Shown one piece after another: positions 47,534-57,365 of a stretch of DNA of 64,000 nucleotides. The DNA comes from Roseateles puraquae. GTDB lineage: Bacteria; Pseudomonadota; Gammaproteobacteria; Burkholderiales; Burkholderiaceae_C. A program made the translations under genes and the position numbers. The stretch covers positions 744,001 to 808,000 of the forward strand of contig NZ_NISI01000001.1 of assembly GCF_002205845.1 (NCBI RefSeq), written 5' to 3'. Below the pieces are notes generated by a model that did not search any database, had not been told where the DNA came from, and saw only the letters and a program-made list of their open reading frames with translations. Every line of letters starts with the position of its first letter. The stretch's first letter is position 1.

Positions 47534-47618
47534 ACCCGTCCGAAGACGGGTCAACTTGAAGAAACCGAAGGGGTTTGCGCCGGGCAGCAGGTGGGTTCAG
47601 GTAAACCCATCGAGTATA
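47534..47618 (-). promoter_or_regulatory. carA leader: -10 element and hairpin
   Basis: On the minus strand TATACT (47618-47613) is a near-consensus -10 with no convincing -35. About 60 bp downstream a hairpin ACCCGTC/GACGGGT with CGAA loop (47534-47551) lies in the leader, 38 bp before the start codon. Pyrimidine or arginine control of carA is common but not provable here. Confidence 0.4.
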
Positions 47619-47664
47619 GCCGACCCGGGTAAGTACGGAGGCTTCGTGACCCGTTCGTGACGCC

Positions 47665-48066
47665 TCAAAGGGCCGCGATGCCGGCCTTGGCGATCTCTGC
47701 GTCTTCGATGGACTTCACGCCGCTCACGCCGACGGCGCCGATGCACTGGCCGTCCACCAGGATGGGCACGCCGCCTTCGAGCAGCCCCTGCACGCCCGGG
47801 GCGCTCAGGAAGGACGTGCGCCCCTGGTTGATGATGTCCTCGTAGACCTTGGACTCGCGGCGCCCCAGCGCGGCGGTATGGGCCTTGGCGGGGGCGATCT
47901 GCGCCGAGATCGGCGGTGCGCCGTCCAGGCGTTGCAGCCACAACAGATGACCACCCCCATCCACAATGGCGATGGTCACCGCCCAGCCGTGGCTGGTGGC
48001 GTGGGATTCCGCGGCGGCTGCGATGCGCTTGACGTCGGCGAGTTCGAGTTGGGCTTGCTGTTTCAT
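47665..48066 (-). CDS. GlcG/HbpS-type (DUF336) heme-binding-like protein
   Basis: A 133-residue protein of the GlcG/HbpS family, members of which bind heme or occur in glycolate loci. Family stretches are IAIVDGGGHLLWLQRLDGAP, AKAHTAALGRRES and PILVDGQCIGAVGVSGVKSIEDAEIA. No signal peptide. The ATG at 48066 was chosen over a 24-residue extension. It is divergent from the Bax-inhibitor-1 gene. The specific role is unknown. Confidence 0.82.
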   Translation of the reverse strand: MKQQAQLELADVKRIAAAAESHATSHGWAVTIAIVDGGGHLLWLQRLDGAPPISAQIAPAKAHTAALGRRESKVYEDIINQGRTSFLSAPGVQGLLEGGVPILVDGQCIGAVGVSGVKSIEDAEIAKAGIAAL

Positions 48067-48158
48067 GGCCTTGCTTTCTGGTCGAGTAGCCCCAATGTAC
48101 CCACCCGGCGCCGACCTAGAATCGGTGCGGTTTCCCATTGGATCTACGGAGGATCTCC

Positions 48159-48851
48159 ATGAACGAAAGCTTGCAGACTCAGTACGGCTACGCCGGCACT
48201 GGCCTGGCCGCCGACCGTCAGCGCGTGCTGCGCAACACCTATTGGCTGCTCGCCCTGTCGCTCGTGCCGACCGTGCTCGGCGCCTGGGTGGGTGTGGCCA
48301 CCGGCCTGTTCCAGTTGATGAGCCCGGGCGTCAGCATGGCGGTGTTCTTCATCGGCGCCTTCGGCCTGATGTTCGTCATCGAGAAGACCAAGGAGAGCGC
48401 CACCGGCGTCGTCGCCCTGCTCGCCTTCACGTTCTTCATGGGCCTGATGCTGTCGCGCCTGATCGGCTACGTGCTCGGGTTCAAGAACGGCACGTCGCTC
48501 GTCATGACCGCCTTCGGCGGCACGGCCGCGGTGTTCTTCGCAATGGCCAGCCTCGCGACCGTCATCAAGCGTGACCTGTCGGCGATGGGCAAGTTCCTGA
48601 CCGTCGGCGCCATCGTGCTGTTCGTGGCCTGCATCGCGAACTTCTTCCTGCAGTCCTCGGCCCTGATGCTGACCATCCTGGTGCTGATGCTCGGCGTGTT
48701 CTCGGCCTTCATGCTGTACGACATCAAGCGCGTGATCGATGGCGGCGAGACCAACTACATCAGCGCGACGCTGGCGATCTACCTGGACCTGTACAACGTG
48801 TTCCAGAGCCTGCTGTCCCTGCTGGGCATCTTCGGCGGCGACCGCGACTGA
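48159..48851 (+). CDS. Bax inhibitor-1/YccA family membrane protein
   Basis: A 230-residue inner-membrane protein with seven predicted helices. It has the BI-1 features: a soluble N terminus (MNESLQTQYGYAG), first helix starting NTYWLLALSLVPTVLG, the central KNGTSLVMTAFGGTAAVFFAMA and the C-terminal DIKRVIDGGETNYISATLAIYLDLYN that carries the conserved aspartates. Bacterial members interact with FtsH or act as calcium-leak channels. The ATG has GGAGG upstream. Confidence 0.92.
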   Translation: MNESLQTQYGYAGTGLAADRQRVLRNTYWLLALSLVPTVLGAWVGVATGLFQLMSPGVSMAVFFIGAFGLMFVIEKTKESATGVVALLAFTFFMGLMLSRLIGYVLGFKNGTSLVMTAFGGTAAVFFAMASLATVIKRDLSAMGKFLTVGAIVLFVACIANFFLQSSALMLTILVLMLGVFSAFMLYDIKRVIDGGETNYISATLAIYLDLYNVFQSLLSLLGIFGGDRD

Positions 48852-48867
48852 CGCCTCGCCCCACATG

Positions 48868-48893
48868 AAAGGCGGCCTGCGGGCCGCCTTTTT
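48868..48893 (+). terminator. Intrinsic terminator of the BI-1 gene
   Basis: A 10-bp stem AAAGGCGGCC/GGCCGCCTTT with a TGCG loop and TTTTT, 17 bases after the stop. Confidence 0.88.
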
Positions 48894-48927
48894 CATTGCA
48901 GGCGACCACTGCCACCACGGAGCGACG

Positions 48928-50529
48928 TCAGCGCCGCAAAGCCACCACGCTCAGCGAGGCCGGCGGCAGTGTCAGCCGCACGCGGCCCGCCTCTGCCCGC
49001 ACGGCCACCGGGCGAGGCACCACCTGCTGTGGCCGCTCGAAGCTATTGACGCTGTCAAAGCGCGGCGCGGCCAGCACTTCACCCTGCGCGCCCACGGCAC
49101 CCCCTTCCGCGGCCAGCTCGACCGCCAGCGACTGCGCGGGGTCGAGGTTGACGAGCGCCACCCACACCTGCCCATCACGCCCTCGCGCCGCAACCGCGTC
49201 AAGCCGTGGCAGGCGCACGTCGCCCAGCACGACGTCGCCGGCCTCGAAGGCCAGCGGCAGCCGCTCGGCATCCTGGAAGGGGATGTAGAGACGGAAGGCG
49301 TGGTAGGTCGGCGTCAGCACGATGCCGCGGTCGGACGTGAGGATCATGGCCTGCAGCACATTGACCATCTGCGCCACGTTGGCGCCCCGCACCCGCTCGG
49401 CGTGCCGCATGAAGATATTGAGGTTGAGCGCCGCGATCAGCGCGTCCCGCTGCGAATTCTGCTGCTGCAGGAATGCCGGGTTGCTGCCTGGTAGCGGCGC
49501 ATACCACGCCCCCCATTCATCCACGTACAGCCCCACCTTGCGCTCGGGGTCGTAACGGTCCATCACGGCAGCATGGCGGCGCACATAGCCGTCCATGTCG
49601 AGCGTGTTTCTGAGGACGGCGGCGTACTCGTCGACACCGAAGGCCTGCGACGGGTGCGATGGCGGCCACTTCTCGATGCCGGTGTAGCTGTGCAGGGACA
49701 GGCCCTCCATGCCCCAGCTGTAGATGTGGTCCTTCCAGTGGCTCATGACCACGTCGGTGAACCGCTCATCGCCCTGATTCGGCCCAGAGGCAATGCGCAA
49801 CATCTTGTTCGGCGCCTGCTGCTGGGCCGGATGGTGGTTGAGCACGAAGGTGGCGTACTTCTTGAGCTCCGCCGCGTACTCCTCGGGCTTCATGGAGCCG
49901 CCGCAACCCCAGGTCTCGTTGCCGATGCCCAGCATCGCCACCTTGAACGGCGCCCGCGCCCCGTTGCGCACCCGCTCCCGGGCCAGCGTGGAGCCGTTGG
50001 GCGACGTCAGGTACTCCAACCAGCCGCTGGCCTCGGCCACGGTGCCGGAGCCGACGTTGATGGACAGATAGGCGTCGGCGCCGATCTGCTGCGCGAAGTC
50101 GAGGAACTCGTGGCTACCGAAGGCATTCGACTCCTCCACGCCGCCCCAGTCCGGGTTGAGCGTGACGGGCCGCCGGCCGCGCGGGCCGATGCCGTCGCGC
50201 CAGTGGTATTTGTCGGCAAAGCAGCCGCCCGGCCAGCGCACATTGGGCACGCGCAGCGCCTTGAGCGCCGCCACCACATCCTTGCGGATGCCGCGGACGT
50301 TGGGGATGGGTGAATCGGGCCCGACCCACACGCCGCCATAGATGCCGGTGCCCAGATGCTCCGCAAACTGGCCGAACAGATGCCGGCTGATCGTCGGTCC
50401 GGCCGCCTGTGTGGACAAGGTCAGGACCACCGGCGCCTCGGCCGCCGGGGCGGCCATGGCGGGCACGCCGGTCACGGCCAAGGCCGTCGCCAGCGCCGCC
50501 CCCGTGGCGCTTCGCGAGAACAGGTTCAT
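48928..50529 (-). CDS. GH51 alpha-L-arabinofuranosidase
   Basis: Removes terminal arabinofuranose from arabinan or arabinoxylan. The 533-residue protein has a signal peptide (cleavage near AMA, residue 26), so it acts in the periplasm or outside. The barrel holds the acid/base Glu205 in GIGNETWGCGG and nucleophile Glu338 in YVDEWGAW; RWPGGCFADKYHWRDGIG is a GH51 signature. The C-terminal beta-sandwich starts near 400. It follows the GH5 gene by 57 bp on the same strand and is probably cotranscribed. Confidence 0.93.
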   Translation of the reverse strand: MNLFSRSATGAALATALAVTGVPAMAAPAAEAPVVLTLSTQAAGPTISRHLFGQFAEHLGTGIYGGVWVGPDSPIPNVRGIRKDVVAALKALRVPNVRWPGGCFADKYHWRDGIGPRGRRPVTLNPDWGGVEESNAFGSHEFLDFAQQIGADAYLSINVGSGTVAEASGWLEYLTSPNGSTLARERVRNGARAPFKVAMLGIGNETWGCGGSMKPEEYAAELKKYATFVLNHHPAQQQAPNKMLRIASGPNQGDERFTDVVMSHWKDHIYSWGMEGLSLHSYTGIEKWPPSHPSQAFGVDEYAAVLRNTLDMDGYVRRHAAVMDRYDPERKVGLYVDEWGAWYAPLPGSNPAFLQQQNSQRDALIAALNLNIFMRHAERVRGANVAQMVNVLQAMILTSDRGIVLTPTYHAFRLYIPFQDAERLPLAFEAGDVVLGDVRLPRLDAVAARGRDGQVWVALVNLDPAQSLAVELAAEGGAVGAQGEVLAAPRFDSVNSFERPQQVVPRPVAVRAEAGRVRLTLPPASLSVVALRR

Positions 50530-50586
50530 GAGAGGTCCTTGGCGTGAGGCGGCGCTGCAGGCGTCATGGCCCCATGCCGCCCGCTG

Positions 50587-52107
50587 TCACTTGGCGGGCG
50601 TGTAGTTGCGCAGCACAAAGGGCGCGCTCAGCCACAGCGGCTGACCCACCTGCCCGATCTGCACCGACAGGTTGACCGTGCCGGCTGGCTGGTCGACCTG
50701 CGCCGTGCCGTTCAACACCACCGGCTCCAGCTTGCTGGTCAGCATGGCCGAGCCGGACAGCACCGCGGTGTAGGGTGGCGCCCCGAGCTGCAGCGACAGC
50801 GGCACCTGGACCTGCGCCTTGGGATCATCCGTCTCCAGCCGCGCCCACAGCAGCACCTGGAGCTTGTCGCCCTTGCGGATGTCGCCCGTGATCGGAGCGA
50901 TGGCGCCGATGTCCCACGGATTGGCACGTTTGCCCGTCAGCGCGACGCGCAGGCAGGTCTTGCCTGCTGCGTCGCAGGCCACCTGCTGCGTGGACTGCCC
51001 CTCGCCATACACCGACCAGGCACTGACCTTGTTCACGTTGATGAGGTGCTCCAGCGCCGGATCGCTGCGCGCGGCCATGGCCGCCGCAGGGGCGCCGGGT
51101 GACGGAACCAGCGCATTCAGGATGGGCTTGACCCAGCCATCAGCCTTCATGTCCCAGACGATGAAGTCGGAGTCGAACTGCCAGTAGGTCCAACCAAAAC
51201 CCCGCGCCTCGGCGGCCCGCGCCACGGCGGATGTCCAGGCCACACGCTGGGCCAGCGGCCCGGTCTCGAGCGCACCAAACTCACCCAGCAGGATGGGCCG
51301 GCCCGTCTTCTGCGCCCAGGCCCGGACCTTGTCGAAGTCCTTCTTGATTTGCTCCTGCTCAGCCGCCGTACCCCAGGTGACGCCGGAGGTGTTCTTGAGC
51401 TCCTCCACCCAGTGCGCCCCTTGGTGCGTGAAGGGGAATGGCGAGTAGTAGTGGAAGGTCACGACCAGGTTGCGGTCACCCTCGGGCAGCTGGAGACTGT
51501 CCAGGTGATCCATGGAGTTCCAGAACTTCGGACCCACGACCACGCGACGCTTGGGATTGCTGGCGCGGATGATCTGCAGGTTCTCCGCCAGGATGTCGTT
51601 CCAGAGCGGGTCGGCGGCGCCGTTGGGCTCGTTCAGGATCTCGAACAGCACCGCATCGGGCGCATCCTTGTAGCGCGGGGCCACTTGGCGCCAGAAGGCC
51701 TTGAGCTTGCTGCGGCAGGTGTCGATGGCCTTGGCGCAGTCCATGAAGTTGTGCTGGTCGATGATGACCTGCAGCCCGGCGTTCAGCGAGGCGGCAAGCA
51801 CCTCGTCCAGCGTCTTGAACCAGCTCGCCGGCAATTGGCCTTGTGCATCCATGTGCTCGAAGGCGTGCAGGTTCAGACGCACGTGATCGAAACCACCTTC
51901 ACGGATGAGCCGCAGATGGCGCATCTGGAAACGCGCCTGGGCCGGGTCTTTCCAGATCGGGTCGTAGCCCAGCACATTGACGCCACGCTTGAGTGCCAGC
52001 GGGGGCAGCTCAGCGCCCTGGGCGCGAGCCGGCTGCAGCGCGCCGAGCATCAGGCCGAGGGCCAGACAGGCAGCGCCGAACAGGCGCGGAAAGGGGTGTC
52101 GCAACAT
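50587..52107 (-). CDS. GH5 endoglycosidase with C-terminal carbohydrate-binding-like domain
   Basis: The 506-residue secreted protein has a signal peptide (cleavage near ARA, residue 29), then a GH5 barrel with LKRGVNVLGYDPIW, DQHNFMD, the acid/base Glu160 in EILNEPNG and nucleophile Glu276 in LLGEFGA. After about residue 345 a beta-sandwich region resembling family 4/9-type carbohydrate-binding modules follows. GH5 covers cellulases, mannanases and xylanases; specificity is unknown. The ATG at 52107 has AAGAGG upstream; the longer frame is rejected. Confidence 0.9.
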   Translation of the reverse strand: MLRHPFPRLFGAACLALGLMLGALQPARAQGAELPPLALKRGVNVLGYDPIWKDPAQARFQMRHLRLIREGGFDHVRLNLHAFEHMDAQGQLPASWFKTLDEVLAASLNAGLQVIIDQHNFMDCAKAIDTCRSKLKAFWRQVAPRYKDAPDAVLFEILNEPNGAADPLWNDILAENLQIIRASNPKRRVVVGPKFWNSMDHLDSLQLPEGDRNLVVTFHYYSPFPFTHQGAHWVEELKNTSGVTWGTAAEQEQIKKDFDKVRAWAQKTGRPILLGEFGALETGPLAQRVAWTSAVARAAEARGFGWTYWQFDSDFIVWDMKADGWVKPILNALVPSPGAPAAAMAARSDPALEHLINVNKVSAWSVYGEGQSTQQVACDAAGKTCLRVALTGKRANPWDIGAIAPITGDIRKGDKLQVLLWARLETDDPKAQVQVPLSLQLGAPPYTAVLSGSAMLTSKLEPVVLNGTAQVDQPAGTVNLSVQIGQVGQPLWLSAPFVLRNYTPAK

Positions 52108-52185
52108 GGCCAGCCTCTTGTCTCCGGAGGGGTGATGGCGCCGGCACCGCGCATGCATGGCGCTGGCGTCCGGCCGGGGCAGAAC

Positions 52186-52233
52186 TAAACAAAGAACTTT
52201 GTTTATCTATTCTTCCCCAACAGAACCGATCAA
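52186..52233 (-). promoter_or_regulatory. Promoter and palindromic operator of GH5-GH51
   Basis: TTGATC (52233-52228) and TAGATA (52209-52204) are 18 bp apart on the minus strand. A perfect 20-bp palindrome TAAACAAAG-AA-CTTTGTTTA (52186-52205) starts at the -10 and covers the predicted start point, the position of a repressor operator. It ends 78 bp before the GH5 ATG. Confidence 0.6.
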
Positions 52234-52247
52234 CAAACCCGGGTTCT

Positions 52248-52290
52248 CCCGGAGAAATGACTCCGGGCGCAGCCATGTTTACTAAAACAT
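52248..52290. promoter_or_regulatory. rlmD-end hairpin and second inverted repeat
   Basis: CCCGGAG/CTCCGGG (52248-52267) is a perfect 7-bp stem after the rlmD stop, a possible terminator without a U-tract. Beyond it ATGTTT-ACTA-AAACAT (52275-52290) is an inverted repeat overlapping the rlmD stop codon, which shares the GTTTA motif of the operator above and may be an auxiliary site. Confidence 0.4.
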
Positions 52291-53642
52291 CAGCGCTCGA
52301 AGACGGCAATGCTCTCGACGTGGGCGGTGTGCGGGAACATGTTCACCGCGCTGGCTGCCGTGCAACGGTAGCCCGCCAGGTTGACCAGCAGCCCGGCGTC
52401 GCGGGCCAGCGTGGCCGGGTTGCAGCTGACATAGACGATTCGCCGCGGTGCCACCCAGCCCGGGGCGAGCGACGGGTCTTGCGCGATGTCGGCCACTGCC
52501 TTGGCCAGGGCGAAGGCGCCCTCGCGCGGCGGGTCGATCAGCCAGCGATCGGCCGAGCCATCAGCGGCCAGCAGCTCCGGCGTCATTTCGAACAGGTTGC
52601 GTGCCACGAAGCTCGTCTTGTGCGCCAGGCCGTTGACGATCGCGTTCTCGCGCGAGCGCTGCACCAGGGCCTCGCTGCCCTCGATGCCCAGCACCTCGCG
52701 GGCCTGCGTGGCCAGTGGCAGCGTGAAGTTGCCCAGGCCGCAGAACCAGTCGATCACCCGGTCCCCGGGCTGCACCGCCAGCAGGCGCAGCGCGCGGCCC
52801 ACGAGAGCCGCATTGATGTGCGGATTGACCTGGGTGAAATCGGTCGGCTTGAAGGGCATCACCACGCCGAATTCCGGCAGTCGGTAGGCGAGCTGGGGGC
52901 CGCCTTCGTCCAGCAGCTTGACGGTGTCCGGGCCCTTAGGCTGCAACCACCACTGCACGCCGTGCTCGGCGGCAAAGGCCCGCAGCAAGGCGACGTCGCC
53001 AGCCGGCAGCGGGTTGAGGTGGCGCAGCACGAGGGCAATGACGTCGTCGCCCATGGCCAGCTCGATCTGCGGCAGGCGATCGCGCTCGGCCATGCTGGCG
53101 ATCAATGCGCGCAGTGGCATCAGCAGGTCGCTCACCACCCGCGGCACCACCTTGCAGACCTGCATGTCGGCCACGTAGCGGCTCTTGCGCTCGTGAAAGC
53201 CGATCAGCACCTCGCCTTTCTTGGCCACGTAGCGCACCGAAAAGCGCGCCCGGTAGCGGTAGCCCCAGGTGGGACCTTCGATCGGACGCAGCAGCACATC
53301 GGGCTTCACCTTGCCCAGGTGCCAGAGGTTGTCCTCCACCACGCGCTGCTTCACGGCCACCTGGGCGCCCGCCTGCAGATGCTGCATCTTGCAGCCGCCG
53401 CAGGCCCCGGCGTGCAGGCCGAAGTGCGGGCAGCCCGGCGTCACGCGCAGCGGGCTTTCCTTCTTGATCTCGGTGAGCTGGCCCTGCTCCCAGTTGTTCT
53501 TGCGGCGAGCAATCTGCGCCTTGACGACCTCACCCGGCAGAGCGCCGTCGATGAAGACCACCTTGCCCTCGGCGTTGTGCGCCACGCCCTGCGCTTCCAG
53601 TTCGAGGCTCTCGACCTTGAGCCAATCCGTTGTCTGAGTCAT
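52290..53642 (-). CDS. rlmD: 23S rRNA (uracil-1939-C5)-methyltransferase RlmD
   Basis: Radical-free, SAM-dependent m5U methyltransferase. The 450-residue protein has an N-terminal TRAM domain, the 4Fe-4S ligands in [17 protein letters not shown] with a fourth cysteine upstream in the region, the SAM motif [14 protein letters not shown] and the catalytic cysteine in [12 protein letters not shown]. It lies immediately downstream of rpoS, a conserved order in beta- and gammaproteobacteria. Confidence 0.95.
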   Translation of the reverse strand: MTQTTDWLKVESLELEAQGVAHNAEGKVVFIDGALPGEVVKAQIARRKNNWEQGQLTEIKKESPLRVTPGCPHFGLHAGACGGCKMQHLQAGAQVAVKQRVVEDNLWHLGKVKPDVLLRPIEGPTWGYRYRARFSVRYVAKKGEVLIGFHERKSRYVADMQVCKVVPRVVSDLLMPLRALIASMAERDRLPQIELAMGDDVIALVLRHLNPLPAGDVALLRAFAAEHGVQWWLQPKGPDTVKLLDEGGPQLAYRLPEFGVVMPFKPTDFTQVNPHINAALVGRALRLLAVQPGDRVIDWFCGLGNFTLPLATQAREVLGIEGSEALVQRSRENAIVNGLAHKTSFVARNLFEMTPELLAADGSADRWLIDPPREGAFALAKAVADIAQDPSLAPGWVAPRRIVYVSCNPATLARDAGLLVNLAGYRCTAASAVNMFPHTAHVESIAVFER

Positions 53643-53690
53643 GGGCCGGATTGTCGCCGAGCCCCTTGGCCTGGCCTCGGCGCGCCGCCG

Positions 53691-54713
53691 TCAGAAGATG
53701 CTGTCGCGGTCGACGCCGTGGCGCATCATGTTGCGCTTGAGCTTGGCCAGCGCCTCGATCTGAATCTGGCGGATGCGCTCGCGCGTGAGCTTGAGGCGGA
53801 TGGCCAGCACGTCCAACGTCTCGGGCTCGCGGTCCGACAGGCCGTAGCGCCCGGCCAGCACCTCGCGCTCGCGCTCGTTCAGGCTGGCCAGACCATGCTG
53901 CAGCAACTCCTCGACCTCGTGGGACAGGCGCAGGCCCATGGGGTCGATGGCCTGGTCATCGGCGACGAGGTCCACCATCGACTCGCCGCCCTCGCCGTTG
54001 CGGTCCACCGGCGCATCGAGGGAACTCGGCAGCTCGGCATAGGCCAGCAGCTCGGCCACTTCATCGACCGGGCGGCCCAGGGCCTGGGCGACATCTTCTG
54101 CCCGCACGCGGCCTTCGCCCCCCTGCGCGCTTTGCAGGGCCTCGAGCGCGCGCCGGGCCTTGAGCACCTGGTTGAGCTCGCGCACGATGTGCACCGGCAG
54201 GCGCACCAGGCGGGCCTGGTGCATCAAGGCGCGCTCGATGCCCTGGCGGATCCACCAACTCGCATAAGTCGAGAAGCGAAAGCCGCGCTCGGGTTCGAAC
54301 TTGCCGATCGCATGCATCAGGCCAAGGTTGCCTTCCTCGATGAGGTCGCTCATCGGCAGGCCGCGGCCCAGGTAGTTCTTGGCGATGCTGACGACGAGCC
54401 GCAGGTTGTGCTCGATCATGGCCTGACGCGCTTGAAAGTCGCCGGCCCGCGCGGCCTGCGCGGTCTCGAACTCCTGCTGTGGCGTCAGCAGCGGCGTGCG
54501 GCGGATGTCGCGCAGATAGGCCTGCAGCGCATTGCCGACTTCGACGTCGTCGGCGGTCACCCGCAGCGCACGAACGTCTTCATCCGGCGCCTCTGTCGGC
54601 GCATCGGCGCCGTCGACCGGCTCATCGTGGCCATGCGCCTTCAAGGCGCTCAACAGCGCGCCCGCCTCAGCAGCGTCGTGGTGACCGTTGGGCTTGGGCG
54701 CAGCGCGTTTCAT
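53691..54713 (-). CDS. rpoS: RpoS, stationary-phase/general stress sigma factor
   Basis: The 340-residue sigma factor has region 1.2 ([16 protein letters not shown]), region 2 ([16 protein letters not shown], then [35 protein letters not shown] seen as a region near 120-155), region 3 and region 4 with the helix-turn-helix near [18 protein letters not shown]. The N-terminal 60 residues are acidic and variable, as usual. The start is the ATG at 54713; long upstream extension is out of frame with any family homology. It follows nlpD. Confidence 0.95.
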   Translation of the reverse strand: MKRAAPKPNGHHDAAEAGALLSALKAHGHDEPVDGADAPTEAPDEDVRALRVTADDVEVGNALQAYLRDIRRTPLLTPQQEFETAQAARAGDFQARQAMIEHNLRLVVSIAKNYLGRGLPMSDLIEEGNLGLMHAIGKFEPERGFRFSTYASWWIRQGIERALMHQARLVRLPVHIVRELNQVLKARRALEALQSAQGGEGRVRAEDVAQALGRPVDEVAELLAYAELPSSLDAPVDRNGEGGESMVDLVADDQAIDPMGLRLSHEVEELLQHGLASLNEREREVLAGRYGLSDREPETLDVLAIRLKLTRERIRQIQIEALAKLKRNMMRHGVDRDSIF

Positions 54714-54757
54714 GGCATGTTCGCTGGCCCGGGGTGAACACTCGTGGAAGCGTCCGT

Positions 54758-55666
54758 TCAGCGCGGCGGCAGCAGCTTGGCCGGGTCGACGGGCTTGCCG
54801 AGACGGCGCACTTCGAAGTGCAGCTTGACGTTGTCGCTCTCGGTGGAACCCATTTCGGCAATCCTCTGGCCCTTGCGCACGACTTGATCCTGCTCGACCA
54901 ACATGGCCCGGTTGTGGGCATAGGCGGTCAGGTAGGTGTTGTTGTGCTTGATGATGACCAAGTTGCCGTAGCCGCGCAACCCCGAGCCGGCGTAGACCAC
55001 GCGGCCATCGGCCACGGCGTAGACCGGGTCGCCCGGCTTGCCGGCGAAGTCCAGGCCCTTGTTGCGCTGCTCGTCGAAACCGGCGCTCACCGGTTGCGAG
55101 GTCGGCCAGGCCCACGACAGCGTGTCGTCGTCAGCGGCTGATTCCTTCGGAGATTCCTTGGGCGCCTCCTTGGGCGCTTCCTTGACCGCGGCCGCTGGCG
55201 TGCTGGCCGCCGAGGCGGCGCTGGCGGAGTTCACCGGCGCCTTGGCATCCAGAGGTCGGGTCTCGATCTTGGGCGCAGTTGCGATGGGCTTGGCGGTCAC
55301 GGCGCTCGGGTCCAGGCCCGGCGGGACCACGCGCAGCACCTGTCCGACCTCGATGCGGTTCGGGTTCTCGAGGTTGTTCCACTTCGCGACGTCGCGCCAG
55401 CTCTGCCCGTTGTCCAACGCGATGCGGATCAGCGCGTCGCCCGGCTTGACGGTGTAGTAGCCCGGCTTGCCGGCGTTCTCGGCACCCGGCGGTGGCTTCA
55501 CTTCGGCCGCAGCCGCCGAGGCTGCCGACGCCGGTGCGGCGGGTGGTGTGACTCGAGCAGCCTGCGGGTTGCGATCCTCGACCGGCGCACGGTGCAGGGA
55601 GGTACCGCAGGCAGTCAGCAGCAACGAGGTGAGAACAACGGAGAGAAAACGCAAGCTTGAGGGCAT
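54758..55666 (-). CDS. nlpD: NlpD-like LysM/M23 lipoprotein, degenerate LytM
   Basis: Outer-membrane lipoprotein that activates the amidase AmiC at division. The 302-residue protein has a lipobox LTAC (Cys20), a Pro/Ala linker, a LysM domain (about 70-113, [18 protein letters not shown]), a long Ala/Pro/Lys linker and a C-terminal M23 domain (about 195-300). Two catalytic histidines of active M23 peptidases are not conserved: the HxxxD position reads NKGLD, and the final HxH reads KLHFEV. This predicts an activator, not an enzyme. The rpoS gene follows 44 bp later. Confidence 0.92.
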   Translation of the reverse strand: MPSSLRFLSVVLTSLLLTACGTSLHRAPVEDRNPQAARVTPPAAPASAASAAAAEVKPPPGAENAGKPGYYTVKPGDALIRIALDNGQSWRDVAKWNNLENPNRIEVGQVLRVVPPGLDPSAVTAKPIATAPKIETRPLDAKAPVNSASAASAASTPAAAVKEAPKEAPKESPKESAADDDTLSWAWPTSQPVSAGFDEQRNKGLDFAGKPGDPVYAVADGRVVYAGSGLRGYGNLVIIKHNNTYLTAYAHNRAMLVEQDQVVRKGQRIAEMGSTESDNVKLHFEVRRLGKPVDPAKLLPPR

Positions 55667-55729
55667 CGTGTGGCTAAAGCACGTTGGAAGGCCGACCCGA
55701 TTGTGTGGCGCGGTGCGCCGGCGGCCCCG

Positions 55730-56530
55730 TCAGACGACGCCCGATTTTAGGGGGACGAACAAAACGGCCTCGTGTTCGCTCCGAACCCAGTGGCTGCGGC
55801 CGCCCTCCAGCAGATGGTCCAGCACCACCAACACTTGGCCGCGGCCGCTGGCGGTCGGGGCAATGAGCCGGCCGCCCGGCGCCAGTTGTTCCAGCCAGGC
55901 TGGAGGGATGTCCTCCCCCCCGGCCGCCGCGATGATGCTGTCGAAAGGGCCGCTGGGCGCATGACCCAGACGACCATCGCCCCAGATGAGGCGCGGCGCT
56001 CGCGGCAGGGCCAGACGCTGCAGGTTCTGCCGCGCCTTGTCATGCAGCCCCTGCAGCCGCTCGATGGACGTGACCTGCCGCGCCAGCAGCGCGATGACGG
56101 CCGCCTGGTAGCCACAGCCGGTGCCGATCTCCAGCACCCGCCCCAGCGAGCCACGCTGCTGCGCGCCGCGGCCCGCCAGCAGCAGGCCGAGCATGTGGGC
56201 CACCACCGAGGGTTTGGAGATGGTCTGCCCATGCCCGATGGGCAAGGCGGTGTCTTCATAGGCCTGGGCAGCCAGCGCGCTGTCCACGAACTCGTGACGC
56301 GGCACGGCCGCCATGGCGGCGAGCACCTGCTCGTTGAACTTTCCCTCGGCGCGCAGCCGCGCGACCATGCGCTCGCGCACGGCGCCACCATCCAGGCCGG
56401 TGCCGCTGGGCCGCGCCAGCTTGGCCGCGTCGGCCGTGGCCTGGCGCAGATGGCGCTGCGGCATCAGCAACTCACGCTGCGGCGCGGCAGCCGACTTGAG
56501 GCTGGCAGGAAAGCGCTTGGGTGCGCTCAT
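55730..56530 (-). CDS. pcm: Protein-L-isoaspartate O-methyltransferase
   Basis: Repairs isoaspartyl damage in proteins using SAM. The 266-residue protein has a 50-residue N-terminal extension, then VRERMVARLRAEGKFNEQVL, PRHEFVDSALAAQAYEDTALPIGHGQTISKP (seen as a region near 80-105), the SAM motif VLEIGTGCGYQAAVIALL and AAGGEDIPPAWLEQL. The ATG directly abuts the surE stop. Confidence 0.95.
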   Translation of the reverse strand: MSAPKRFPASLKSAAAPQRELLMPQRHLRQATADAAKLARPSGTGLDGGAVRERMVARLRAEGKFNEQVLAAMAAVPRHEFVDSALAAQAYEDTALPIGHGQTISKPSVVAHMLGLLLAGRGAQQRGSLGRVLEIGTGCGYQAAVIALLARQVTSIERLQGLHDKARQNLQRLALPRAPRLIWGDGRLGHAPSGPFDSIIAAAGGEDIPPAWLEQLAPGGRLIAPTASGRGQVLVVLDHLLEGGRSHWVRSEHEAVLFVPLKSGVV

Positions 56531-57274
56531 TCAAAGACCCAGGCGCTGCTTCCAGCTGCCGAGCGAGGCGTGCTCGGTGAGATCCACCTGCAGCGGCGTG
56601 ATGGAGACTCGTCCGTGGGCCGTGGCGTGGAAGTCGGTGCCCTCGCCCGCATCTCGCGCATCGCCGGCAGGACCGATCCAGTAGATGGTCTCGCCCCGCG
56701 GGTTGACCTGCTCGATGATGGCCTCGGCCGAGTGACGCCGCCCCAGCCGTGTGATCTGGCGGGGCAGGCGGTCCGCATCCGCGCGGTTCGGGATGTTCAC
56801 ATTCAGCAGGAAGGGCTGGCCCAGCCCGCCAGCGATGACCTGCTCGACGACGCTGCGCGCCGTGCGGGCCGCGGCCTCCAGTTCGCCCCAGCCCTTCTCG
56901 GCCTGCGAGAAGGCGATGGACGGGATGCCGAAGAGATAGCCCTCGGTGGCGGCCGCGACCGTGCCTGAATAGAGCGTGTCGTCGCCCATGTTGGCACCGT
57001 TGTTGATGCCGGAGAGCACCAGGTCAGGCCGGTAGCCGAGCAGGCCGCTCAAGGCGAGGTGGACGCCGTCGGAGGGTGTGCCACTGACGTAGCGAAAGCC
57101 GTTGGCGGCGCGGTAGACGTTCAGCGGCCGGTTCAGCGTCAGGGAATTGGACGTGCCGCTGGCGTTCTGCTCGGGCGCGATGACGTCGATCTCGCCGAGC
57201 CCCTGGCAGGCCTGAACGAGGGCCGCGAGGCCGGGGGCAAGGTAGCCGTCGTCGTTGGAAATGAGAATGCGCAT
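56531..57274 (-). CDS. surE: 5'/3'-nucleotidase SurE
   Basis: Phosphatase for nucleotides and polyphosphate in stationary-phase survival. The 247-residue protein starts [15 protein letters not shown] with the metal-binding DD pair, followed by [28 protein letters not shown] and [26 protein letters not shown] (the metal- and phosphate-binding segments). The long N-terminal extension in the same frame has no family match and is rejected. First gene of the surE-pcm-nlpD-rpoS-rlmD run. Confidence 0.96.
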   Translation of the reverse strand: MRILISNDDGYLAPGLAALVQACQGLGEIDVIAPEQNASGTSNSLTLNRPLNVYRAANGFRYVSGTPSDGVHLALSGLLGYRPDLVLSGINNGANMGDDTLYSGTVAAATEGYLFGIPSIAFSQAEKGWGELEAAARTARSVVEQVIAGGLGQPFLLNVNIPNRADADRLPRQITRLGRRHSAEAIIEQVNPRGETIYWIGPAGDARDAGEGTDFHATAHGRVSITPLQVDLTEHASLGSWKQRLGL

Positions 57275-57310
57275 GACCGAGATTGTAGGGAGAGCGTCAC
57301 CTGCGAGACC

Positions 57311-57323
57311 GGGTGTAACACCC
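57311..57323. promoter_or_regulatory. Palindrome between surE and the oxidoreductase
   Basis: GGGTGTAACACCC is a perfect 13-bp palindrome midway in the 91-bp divergent gap, 9 bp upstream of TATCAT (57332-57337), a possible -10 of the oxidoreductase gene. Likely a regulator site; no regulator is adjacent. Confidence 0.35.
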
Positions 57324-57365
57324 TGGATTCCTATCATGGACGACCCGACGATGAAGGAGACCTCG

